A stretch of DNA of 13,427 nucleotides from Anaerobacillus sp. (GTDB lineage: Bacteria > Bacillota > Bacilli > Bacillales_H > Anaerobacillaceae): assembly GCA_007120055.1 (NCBI GenBank), contig SKOL01000406.1, positions 1 through 13,427 of the forward strand, read 5' to 3'. The notes under the pieces are model-generated. The model ran no database searches. It was given only the letters and a program-made list of their open reading frames with translations, and was not told the DNA's origin. Both the position numbers and the translations under genes were made by a program. This document shows, piece by piece, positions 1 through 6,049 of this stretch (within the stretch, counting starts at the first letter, position 1; each line of letters starts with the position of its first letter).

Positions 1-67
1 AATTCTTTAATAAAGGGATGCCACTTTTTATTTAGCTATTTCGTAAAACCGAGAGGAGTGTTCTCAA

Positions 68-265
68 ATGTTAAGGAAAATATTAAATATCATTACTATC
101 TTCTTCTTTTTATCGCTGATTGCTTTTTTATATGTTATATCAGGGGGAATAGAATATTTAGATGCTATTATTGCCATTTTCTTTGCGATACAAATGTCTG
201 CCATTCTCACAATAAGTTATTATTTCGTTAAGTATTTACAAGAGAGAGAGAACAAAACCCGATAA
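68..265 (+). CDS. small two-TM membrane protein, unknown function
   Basis: This 65-residue protein is almost entirely hydrophobic. Two membrane segments are visible, at about residues 5-25 and 32-54, joined by a short acidic turn (GGIEYLDA). The C-terminal tail is charged (QERENKTR) and probably cytosolic. A good ribosome binding site (AGAGGAG at about 51-57) stands before the ATG, which supports real translation. I do not recognise a family. It is followed by more than 400 bp without a gene, so it looks like a single-gene unit; its promoter would lie at or beyond the left edge of the window. Small two-TM proteins like this are common in Bacillaceae and are usually unassigned. Confidence 0.7.
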   Translation: MLRKILNIITIFFFLSLIAFLYVISGGIEYLDAIIAIFFAIQMSAILTISYYFVKYLQERENKTR

Positions 266-684
266 ATGTAAAGAGAATCTAAGAACAACAACTGATAGAA
301 TAATTTTTTCACTAACTTTAGTTGAAGAGTGTGGATTATTCTCATGGATGATTTATAAGCTCAATCTTCTGCAACATGGAACTTTTCTCTAATACTATTA
401 TTATTCCCATCTAATCGATAGTGGAGTGCTGCCATTAGAGTTACAGTAGATAGGCAGTGAACTAGTTATTAGACCGTTAAGTAAATATCTAGAAAGTTAA
501 AAAACTTTAATTTACAATAGAGTTTTAAGTGCATTTACTTATGCACATTCCTAAAAAGAAAAAAATAACTTCATCAGTTTATATTTAATAGGTTTATTTA
601 ATTTTGAAGTATCACTATAATCATTACCTATACCAAGATGACTGATTGAAATGAAAGCTAATATTCAAAGAGAGTAGTGTTTTT
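266..684. other. 419-bp intergenic stretch with no gene; one imperfect hairpin
   Basis: I see no supported coding region on either strand; every frame is broken by frequent stops. The only structure is an imperfect inverted repeat at 298-341 (outer arms GAATAAT and ATTATTC). Its centre reads CACTAAC...AGTTGAAGAGTG, a degenerate member of the TTCAACTAACG/GTTAGTTGAAG dyad family seen in other spacers of this window. No run of T follows it, so it is not an obvious terminator. The promoter of the gene at 685 should lie in the right half, but I see no convincing -35/-10 pair. Confidence 0.5.
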
Positions 685-1164
685 ATGAATCTACAACCTC
701 CTTTAAAAGACCGTCTTATAATAGCAGTGGGTTACGCTCTTCCTATTTTCCTATCTGGGCCTCTGCTGTCAATCAAAGCTCTACTGACAATGGGTGCAGT
801 GCTGGCGTATTACTTTATACTGAGAACGCAGTCCCGATTTGTCTTTCATCATCTGAGACAAAATGTAAATTTTGTTTTAAGTTATTACTTGTTCCTAGGG
901 ATCATTAATTTGTTCCTTTTCCTACTTGAACGTGCTCTTGTACTTGGAGGAGAAGGAATTCAGGATTGGATATCAGAAAATGTACTTCTACAACCATTTT
1001 TATTTTTAGTAGGGGTTCTATTTCCGATTTTTTCTATCTTATTCTTACGGACGGTGTTTCATATTGTACTCGTCGTTCTTATCATTTTAGTCTTGATGGG
1101 TAAGTGGACACGTATCCCGCTTGTCATTCGGTTTGTAAAAAAAGAAATGCATGAACTAGATTAG
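685..1164 (+). CDS. polytopic membrane protein, Tic20/DUF4870-like, first of tandem pair
   Basis: This 159-residue protein has about four hydrophobic segments (roughly residues 12-30, 32-46, 62-82 and 98-140). It begins with a short polar stretch ending in DRLI. The motif FVFHHLRQNVNF at about residues 52-63 matches the FVxxHaxQAlNF signature of DUF4870/Tic20-like membrane proteins. The C-terminus ends with GKWTRIPLVIRFVKK, a pattern shared with the next gene. That neighbour (1229-1654) is a clear paralogue: DRLI start, HHLxQN, and a G.W.R.PL.IRFVK end. The Shine-Dalgarno sequence is weak (AAAGAGAG about 10 bp upstream). Role unknown. The family assignment rests on the motif and topology only. 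Confidence 0.72.
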   Translation: MNLQPPLKDRLIIAVGYALPIFLSGPLLSIKALLTMGAVLAYYFILRTQSRFVFHHLRQNVNFVLSYYLFLGIINLFLFLLERALVLGGEGIQDWISENVLLQPFLFLVGVLFPIFSILFLRTVFHIVLVVLIILVLMGKWTRIPLVIRFVKKEMHELD

Positions 1165-1228
1165 ACAGTTAAACGATCGTTAAATAAACATATTTATTAC
1201 TTACTAATTCGTATCAAAGGAGGATATC

Positions 1229-1654
1229 ATGACTAGCCCCTCTTCAGCTAATGACCGATTGATTACTGCAGCAGCTTACGGTCTTACCATGATGGTGTCA
1301 GTTCCACTAATCTCAATTGCCATCGCCTGGTTGTTTTATCATTTGTTCCGTGGTAATTCCCTTTTTGTTGAGCACCATTTAAAGCAGAACTTTAACCTTA
1401 TATCAAGTTTGCATTTATATTTATTCGTTTTATCCCTTTTCTATCTGATCCTCCCTAATATGGGAGGTAGCCTGGATTGGATTACAGAGAAGTTTCCTGT
1501 AGTTGGCATCACCTTGGTTTTGGGAGGCGTATCCTCTATTTTCTTTATCATTATTGGGCTTATTCTCATCATGGCTGTGTATATAGTTTTGGTAATCTTT
1601 TCTTTATTTGGACAATGGGTTCGTGTTCCACTTATCATTCGGTTCGTAAAATAA
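1229..1654 (+). CDS. polytopic membrane protein, Tic20/DUF4870-like, second of tandem pair
   Basis: This 141-residue paralogue of the preceding gene has the same plan: a short polar N-terminus with NDRLI, a first hydrophobic region at about residues 12-35, FVEHHLKQNFN at about 46-56, two further hydrophobic stretches, and the ending GQWVRVPLIIRFVK. It has a strong ribosome binding site (AAAGGAGG ending about 6 bp before the ATG). The 64-bp gap to the upstream gene and the shared orientation suggest co-transcription or a recent tandem duplication. Function unknown; in DUF4870-like proteins the conserved His/Gln segment lies between membrane helices. A weak hairpin (AATTGT...ACAATT, 1668-1686) follows, without a T-run. 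Confidence 0.75.
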   Translation: MTSPSSANDRLITAAAYGLTMMVSVPLISIAIAWLFYHLFRGNSLFVEHHLKQNFNLISSLHLYLFVLSLFYLILPNMGGSLDWITEKFPVVGITLVLGGVSSIFFIIIGLILIMAVYIVLVIFSLFGQWVRVPLIIRFVK

Positions 1655-1706
1655 AATTAAGACTTTGAATTGTGATTTTTACAATTAAATTAACGAAGCA
1701 GGAGAG

Positions 1707-1736
1707 TTGAATAAAGTTGGTTAAGTCCTTTATATT
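1707..1736 (+). promoter_or_regulatory. candidate sigma-A promoter for the lipoprotein gene at 1764
   Basis: A -35-like TTGAAT (1707-1712) and a -10-like TATATT (1731-1736) are separated by 18 bp. They sit just upstream of the ribosome binding site of the following lipoprotein gene. The -35 element overlaps a copy of the dispersed TTAACGAAGCA spacer repeat (1690-1700). Confidence 0.4.
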
Positions 1737-1763
1737 TTATTTTAATAAGGTGAGGTGAGTAGG

Positions 1764-2156
1764 TTGAAAAAGTTAATTTTACTGGTTATCTCATTAGTTT
1801 TAATGCTACAAGTCGTTGGTTGCCAATCTAGTAATAATCCTTATCCAGAATTCTTAGCGAAAGAGGAAGGGAAATATTTTGTTTTGATAATTGATACCCA
1901 AAATCATCCTGATGCGAATAAAGATGAGCTATTAAATAAAGCTCTTCGTAAAATCAAGGATGAATTAAAAGATTTAGCTGTTACAGGCGAAACTTCCTTA
2001 AAGTATATTGTTAATTTGGATGATGCGCAGAAGCGGTATCCCAAGTTAAATATTGAGGAAGCACCAGCCGTTATGGTTTTCGATAATAAAGAATTGATAT
2101 TAAAAACTTACGATTTAAATGAAGCGGTCGAATATATGCAATCAATACAAAGATAG
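1764..2156 (+). CDS. small lipoprotein, thioredoxin-like fold suspected
   Basis: The protein starts MKKLILLVI and has a lipobox VVGC with the modified cysteine at residue 20, so it should be exported and lipid-anchored. I chose the TTG at 1764, which gives 130 residues, because GAGGTG lies 6 bp upstream and the signal peptide then begins MKK. The GTG at 1755 would add three residues and has poorer spacing. The mature part (about residues 35-130) has a KYFVLIID strand, a helical middle, and the segment YPKLNIEEAPAVMVFDNKEL. That last element resembles the cis-Pro edge (EAP...VFD) of thioredoxin-like domains, but no CxxC redox motif is present. The gene at 12811 encodes a clear relative. A terminator at 2192-2226 follows. 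Confidence 0.78.
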   Translation: MKKLILLVISLVLMLQVVGCQSSNNPYPEFLAKEEGKYFVLIIDTQNHPDANKDELLNKALRKIKDELKDLAVTGETSLKYIVNLDDAQKRYPKLNIEEAPAVMVFDNKELILKTYDLNEAVEYMQSIQR

Positions 2157-2173
2157 GTTGAAAACGAATTTTC

Positions 2174-2191
2174 ACTAACGGAAGCGTTAGT
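2174..2191. repeat. short dyad of the spacer-repeat family
   Basis: ACTAACG and CGTTAGT form a 7-bp inverted repeat around GAAG. The right half continues into the 15-base string GCGTTAGTAAAAAAC, which is repeated directly at 2286-2300. Confidence 0.5.
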
Positions 2192-2226
2192 AAAAAACGG
2201 GCTGTATCATTTACCGCCCGTTTTTT
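2192..2226 (+). terminator. rho-independent terminator after the 1764-2156 gene
   Basis: An 11-bp perfect stem pairs AAAAAACGGGC (2192-2202) with GCCCGTTTTTT (2216-2226) across a 13-base loop. The T-run follows directly. It lies 36 bp after the lipoprotein stop codon and closes that transcription unit. The symmetrical A and T runs mean it could also act leftward. Confidence 0.85.
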
Positions 2227-2340
2227 GTGCAACACATTGAAAAAGGTCTCAAACTTAAAATCTTAAATAGTTGAACATATGGGTGGCGTTAGTAAAAAAC
2301 TTTATGTTAATCAAGCAAATTAATAGTGCAAAAAAACAAC

Positions 2341-2372
2341 AGGCACTTTCCAGACATGTGGAAAGTGCCTTT
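2341..2372 (-). terminator. terminator closing the leftward recombinase operon
   Basis: An 11-bp perfect stem pairs AGGCACTTTCC (2341-2351) with GGAAAGTGCCT (2360-2370) around an 8-base loop. On the minus strand it sits 10 bp past the stop codon of the 54-residue gene. Read leftward, the stem is followed by TGTTGTTTTTTTGC, a T-rich tail. It marks the left functional edge of the recombinase island. Confidence 0.8.
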
Positions 2373-2379
2373 GTCATTA

Positions 2380-2544
2380 TTATTTTTTCAATGCAATTTC
2401 AGCCGCTTTATATGCTCTTTCAATCTCATTTTTTGCTCTTGTCGCATATCGTTCAAGCACTAGTTGAATGGCTTCATCTTCTGAAATATTTTTTAGTTTT
2501 GCTATTTCTTGAAGTTGATGTCGAATTTCTAGACTAATGTTCAA
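2380..2544 (-). CDS. 54-residue ribbon-helix-helix-like protein in recombinase operon
   Basis: The minus strand reads a TTG start at 2544 preceded by AAAGGAG (2553-2559) with 8 bp spacing. It encodes 54 residues starting MNISLEIRHQLQEIAK and ending EIALKK. The pattern of a short strand (NISLEI), a helix (RHQLQEIAKLKN), a turn (ISED) and a second helix (EAIQLVLERYATRAKNEIERAY) resembles the ribbon-helix-helix fold of CopG/Arc-type DNA-binding proteins; this is inference from pattern. It lies 29 bp downstream of the recombinase stop codon, in the same orientation, with a terminator just after it. Plausible roles are autoregulation of the recombinase operon or a recombination directionality factor. 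A plus-strand frame crossing this region is a shadow. Confidence 0.75.
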   Translation of the reverse strand: MNISLEIRHQLQEIAKLKNISEDEAIQLVLERYATRAKNEIERAYKAAEIALKK

Positions 2545-2573
2545 AAGGTTAACTCCTTTCTTTGGTGGATTTC

Positions 2574-4028
2574 TTAACTTAATTCTTTAAATACAAACAT
2601 TAATTCGTTCTCCCCTACTGGAATAACTTTTTCAAAAAGGTCCTTAAGAAGGGCTTTAACTGTTTCTGTTGGTAATAAATCCAGTGAGGTTAAAACTGAA
2701 CTAATTATTTCTTTGAGCTCTTTTTCTATTACAGTTAGATCGGTATTTATATTAGAGATCTCGTTGATTTCTTGCTCTAATTTTTCAAGCTTTAATTTTT
2801 CATATTTCAAATCGTCTAAAGAAATTAATTCAGCTGCATATGCCTCTACTTTACGTTCATAACGTTTTTTGGCAGTAACGAGCTTTTTTTGGATGGATGT
2901 GTGAGTATTTCGATCCTTATTAGAAGGTTGTATGGATAAGGTTTCAATAGGGATATGCTTTAGCAAGTCCTCAAGACCTTCTTTAAATAGATCATGTATT
3001 TTATTAAGCTTATATTGTGTGCCTACACATGTTCCTTTGTTTTTATAGGCTGAACAACGATATACCTTATTAGAGCCAGAGGAACTTACACTCATTCCAC
3101 TTCCGCACTGTGGACATTTTAAGAGCCCACTTAGAAGATAAGGACTAGATTGGGCACGGTTAGGAATATTTCTTTTATTAATAATTCCTTGAATTCGGTC
3201 CCATGTATCAGGTTTAATGATGGCTTCATGGGTATTTTCTTGTATTACCCAATCTTCCATATCTCTTTTGGGTCTTGTCTTTTTGCTTCCTTCAATGCGA
3301 TTCCATACCGTCGTTCCTTTATAAACAGGGTTCGTTAAAATTAATTTGATGGTACGATTCCACCACTCTTTTCCTGTTGGTGAAGGTATCCCCTCTTCAT
3401 TTAATGCCTTAGCAATTGTTAAAAAACCTTTATTTTCCTTTTCATACATGTGATATATGCGTGAAACTATTTTTGATGTTTCTGGATTAACTTTCAACTC
3501 TTTGTCAGTTAATACATAACCATAGGGTGCAGAAGTGAGCCATTGTCCTTTATTTGCAGCATGAAACATGTTATCAATAACACGTTCTCTGATGCGCTCT
3601 CTTTCAAATTCAGCAACGGCACCTAAAACCTGTAATGTTAAACGTCCTGAAGGTGTATTGGTATCAAAGCTCTCACTAATAGAAATAAAGGAGACTTCGT
3701 TTTGCTGAAAAACATCGATTAACTCAAGTAAATTAAGGAGCTTTCTGCTTAATCGATCTAATTTGGTAACGATTATTTTTGATACAGATTTCTCTTCTAC
3801 TGCCTTTAATAAAGCAGTTAATTGAGGACGCTCAATATCCTTTGCAGAGTAACCATCATCCACAAAATGAACGATATCATTTTTCCAACCCATAGCTAAA
3901 CAATAGGCTTCAAGTCGATGTTTTTGTTCACTAAGCGACAGACCTTCACGAGCTTGTTCATCGGTTGATACACGTGTATATATAGCAATATCTCTAGAGT
4001 CTAAACCATCAGATTTTGAATTTAACAT
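2574..4028 (-). CDS. large serine recombinase 1 (integrase/resolvase family)
   Basis: This 484-residue protein is a typical large serine recombinase. Residues 14-150 form the catalytic resolvase domain, with YTRVSTDEQ placing the nucleophile at Ser21 and LDRLSR at 90-95 supplying the conserved arginines. Residues 165-285 form the Recombinase DNA-binding domain. A zinc ribbon follows (Cys305, Cys308, Cys325, Cys334), then a long coiled-coil-rich region (about 365-455). All expected active-site motifs are intact, so it is probably functional. I chose the ATG at 4028 because GGAGG stands 6 bp upstream; the frame stays open for 52 more codons, but they cross the promoter and the divergent gene at 4146. 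By family knowledge it cuts and rejoins DNA at short att sites through a 5' phosphoseryl intermediate. It resembles SpoIVCA/CisA-type enzymes in plan. Confidence 0.95.
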   Translation of the reverse strand: MLNSKSDGLDSRDIAIYTRVSTDEQAREGLSLSEQKHRLEAYCLAMGWKNDIVHFVDDGYSAKDIERPQLTALLKAVEEKSVSKIIVTKLDRLSRKLLNLLELIDVFQQNEVSFISISESFDTNTPSGRLTLQVLGAVAEFERERIRERVIDNMFHAANKGQWLTSAPYGYVLTDKELKVNPETSKIVSRIYHMYEKENKGFLTIAKALNEEGIPSPTGKEWWNRTIKLILTNPVYKGTTVWNRIEGSKKTRPKRDMEDWVIQENTHEAIIKPDTWDRIQGIINKRNIPNRAQSSPYLLSGLLKCPQCGSGMSVSSSGSNKVYRCSAYKNKGTCVGTQYKLNKIHDLFKEGLEDLLKHIPIETLSIQPSNKDRNTHTSIQKKLVTAKKRYERKVEAYAAELISLDDLKYEKLKLEKLEQEINEISNINTDLTVIEKELKEIISSVLTSLDLLPTETVKALLKDLFEKVIPVGENELMFVFKELS

Positions 4029-4058
4029 AGCTTTCCTCCACTTATACCTCTTTGTCCA

Positions 4059-4087
4059 TTTATATGAATTTTGAAAAGTAATATGAA
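4059..4087 (-). promoter_or_regulatory. candidate leftward promoter for recombinase 1
   Basis: On the minus strand TTCATA (4087-4082) and TATAAA (4064-4059) are separated by exactly 17 bp. Transcription would start near 4052, about 24 bases before the start codon at 4028. This placement supports the shorter recombinase start. The string ATATGAA occurs directly at 4062-4068 and 4081-4087, covering both promoter boxes, and could be an operator. Confidence 0.5.
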
Positions 4088-4145
4088 CTTGTAGGGTTGT
4101 CCTCTTTATGAAACAGCATAGTTTGTATAAAGGGGGACTAACTAT

Positions 4146-4352
4146 ATGGATCAAGAAAACAAAGTAACCTTCTCGTTTAATCAATATGAAGCTAAAAACA
4201 TTAATAATTTTTCAGAAGAGGATCAAGTAAGGTTAATGAATGTATTAGCTCATTGGAAAAAACGTGTTATAGAAGCAGCCGTTGACCATCATCTTTCAGA
4301 GAAATATCCAGAAGAAACCTTTCATAAGACTTGGTTAAGGATCGATGAGTAG
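4146..4352 (+). CDS. 68-residue protein divergent from recombinase 1, unknown
   Basis: This short soluble protein starts at an ATG with AAAGGGGG about 9 bp upstream. It is mixed in charge and predicted largely helical. Residues 24-50 (SEEDQVRLMNVLAHWKKRVI...) look like two amphipathic helices, and the C-terminus is HKTWLRIDE. I do not recognise a family. It starts 118 bp from the divergent recombinase 1 and heads the rightward run leading to recombinases 2 and 3. Small orphan proteins next to large serine recombinases can be recombination directionality factors or regulators; nothing in the sequence proves that here. Confidence 0.72.
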   Translation: MDQENKVTFSFNQYEAKNINNFSEEDQVRLMNVLAHWKKRVIEAAVDHHLSEKYPEETFHKTWLRIDE

Positions 4353-4377
4353 CAATCCGTCTTCATCTTAATAAATA

Positions 4378-4417
4378 TTGTTCACAAATATGAATAACTT
4401 TTATTCATTGGTGACAA
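4378..4417. repeat. 40-bp imperfect dyad between the two small ORFs; possible recombinase site
   Basis: The core is an 8-bp perfect inverted repeat, ATGAATAA (4390-4397) and TTATTCAT (4401-4408), around CTT. It is extended by TTGTTCAC on the left and GTGACAA on the right, pairing with small gaps. No T-run follows, so it is not a standard terminator. A roughly 40-bp imperfect dyad is the size of att or accessory sites bound by large serine recombinases, and it may equally be an operator for the downstream operon. Confidence 0.5.
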
Positions 4418-4452
4418 ATTAAGAATGAGTTATCAAGATGGGAGGCTATATT

Positions 4453-4605
4453 GTGGGAAGAAAAAGAAAAGTAAATACTGATCCATTACAGTTAGATGGT
4501 ATAGAAATTGTTTATAAACCAGAGTTTGAAAAGGAATGGGTAGAAGTAGTTGCATCGATGGTGTACAGAAGCATAAAACATCAACTTGAAGAAGATGGTG
4601 ACTAG
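4453..4605 (+). CDS. 50-residue protein directly upstream of recombinase 2, unknown
   Basis: A GTG start at 4453 is preceded by GGGAGG (4440-4445) at about 7 bp. The reading frame gives 50 residues beginning MGRKRKVNTDPLQLDG and ending HQLEEDGD, followed by TAG. It has a basic N-terminus (RKRK), a short strand-like stretch (IEIVYKPEF) and an amphipathic helix (EWVEVVASMVYRSIKHQL). Only 5 bp separate its stop from the ATG of recombinase 2, so the two are almost certainly co-translated. I recognise no family. Tight linkage to the recombinase suggests a regulatory or directionality role (inference). Confidence 0.75.
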   Translation: MGRKRKVNTDPLQLDGIEIVYKPEFEKEWVEVVASMVYRSIKHQLEEDGD

Positions 4606-4610
4606 GATTT

Positions 4611-6044
4611 ATGAGAAAGACTGTTATTTATATCCGCAAATCGTTAAGTTCAGAAAAACAGAAGCACTCATTAGACGTGCAAAAAAGCATATGCCTTGAA
4701 TATGCAAAAAATAAACAATGGATTATCCAAGAAATTTATGATGAAGGGGTTATGTCGGCACGAAAAACTAAAGTAGAAGAAAGACCAGTTTTAAATCGCT
4801 TGTTAAATGATGTTAAAGAAGGCAAGATTGGGCGAGTTATTGTTTTTAAAAGAGACCGCTTGGCAAGAAATGTTCAGCAATATATTCAAGTGGTTAGAGT
4901 ACTACAGAAAGAAAATGTAGAGGTACATTTTACGGCGGACAATGAACCGCCTATGTTTACAGGTGTTGCTTCGGAATTTATTGAAGTAATACTTGCAGGT
5001 ATTGCTCAGCATGAAGCAGATAATATAGTTAGAAGGCTTATTCAATCGAAGAAGCAAGTGATGAGAGATGGGAAATGGGCTGCTGGAAGCCCGCCATTTG
5101 CGTATATAAAGGGTGATGAGGCTGGAAAGTTAATAATTGATAAAAGTAAAGAGCCTATCGTGAAAAAAGTTTATGAAGAATTTTTACGTGTGGCTCCAAG
5201 CAAAAAGCAATTTGGTGAAATTACTAAAGAAATAAGGAAAGACCCTCTATTAGAAAAACTTACGAATGAACAAATTTGGAAAATCATATCACAACCACTG
5301 CATAAAGGGTTAATGGTTCAAAAACTTGATAATGAACCGATCACGAGAGAAAATACAGACCTAGCTATTTTAAAAAAAGATGAAGAAGTTGACGGTTGGG
5401 AGAAAGCTAATAAGTTCTTAGCAACTCTCGTTCCACCTAAGAGTATTAAAGTTGAAGGGAGTGAAGACGAACCCGAGATAGAGATAATTCCACTTTTGCC
5501 CCATCTAATTCACTGTGATAAATGTAACCAACCATTAAAGGTAATCAAAAAAGTATACAAGTGTCCTATATGTAGCAAACAAGTAAAAATTGCGAAATTA
5601 GATGAAGAGGTAATTCAAAAGGTTCTAAATCACTTAAAGAGAAAAGGTGCCGAGGAATGGGAAAAGGTAAAAATGTATTTGAAAAATAGATACACTCGGC
5701 CTTTTCAGGTTATGATTGACGATTATGAATACAAAATAAATGAATTAGAAGAAGAGATTAAAATGAACTTTAAGGATTACATTGAAGAGTCTACGAATGA
5801 AAGTAAGGTTCATTCATTAATTAAGGATTATCAAGAGCAATCGAAACTACTAGAAAAGATAAAAGCTACACACCATCACGTCAATGAGTATTTAGATAAT
5901 CTAGACAAAAATACAGTTGATAGTTTTACAGTTGAAAAATTAACCCTCCTACAAAAGCAACACTTAATTAAGTTAGTGAGCAGAGTAAATGTAACAGGAA
6001 GCAAAATACAGAGGATTGCTGTACATGCTGTAAAAGGAGTGTAG
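4611..6044 (+). CDS. large serine recombinase 2
   Basis: This 477-residue protein has a catalytic domain at residues 1-150. The signature is divergent, YIRKSLSSEKQ, giving Ser11 as the likely nucleophile (Lys-Ser in place of the usual Val-Ser). KRDRLARN at 80-87 supplies conserved arginines, and a helix follows with HEADNIVRRLIQSK. The Recombinase-type DNA-binding region (about 158-300) begins GKWAAGSPPFAY. A zinc ribbon has Cys302, Cys305, Cys318 and Cys321, with only 12 residues between the pairs. The C-terminal part (about 340-450) is rich in charged helices typical of the coiled-coil region. Its own Shine-Dalgarno is weak (TAGGAT inside the end of the 50-residue gene), consistent with coupled translation. 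The third recombinase follows after 5 bp. Confidence 0.93.
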   Translation: MRKTVIYIRKSLSSEKQKHSLDVQKSICLEYAKNKQWIIQEIYDEGVMSARKTKVEERPVLNRLLNDVKEGKIGRVIVFKRDRLARNVQQYIQVVRVLQKENVEVHFTADNEPPMFTGVASEFIEVILAGIAQHEADNIVRRLIQSKKQVMRDGKWAAGSPPFAYIKGDEAGKLIIDKSKEPIVKKVYEEFLRVAPSKKQFGEITKEIRKDPLLEKLTNEQIWKIISQPLHKGLMVQKLDNEPITRENTDLAILKKDEEVDGWEKANKFLATLVPPKSIKVEGSEDEPEIEIIPLLPHLIHCDKCNQPLKVIKKVYKCPICSKQVKIAKLDEEVIQKVLNHLKRKGAEEWEKVKMYLKNRYTRPFQVMIDDYEYKINELEEEIKMNFKDYIEESTNESKVHSLIKDYQEQSKLLEKIKATHHHVNEYLDNLDKNTVDSFTVEKLTLLQKQHLIKLVSRVNVTGSKIQRIAVHAVKGV

Positions 6045-6049
6045 TCATT

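Noticed and set aside
1477..1668. 63-residue plus-strand frame inside the second Tic20-like gene
   Set aside because: Out-of-frame shadow of the strongly supported membrane-protein gene.
2271..2537. 88-residue plus-strand frame over the left edge of the island
   Set aside because: It lies antisense to the well-supported 54-residue gene with its own RBS and terminator, and runs through that terminator hairpin.
4126..4131. TATAAA as the -10 box for the 68-residue gene
   Set aside because: Transcription would start at about 4138, leaving the ribosome binding site outside the message.
4029..4184. 52-residue N-terminal extension of recombinase 1
   Set aside because: It would cross the promoter region and overlap the divergent 68-residue gene; the ATG at 4028 has an excellent RBS and the catalytic domain starts right after it.
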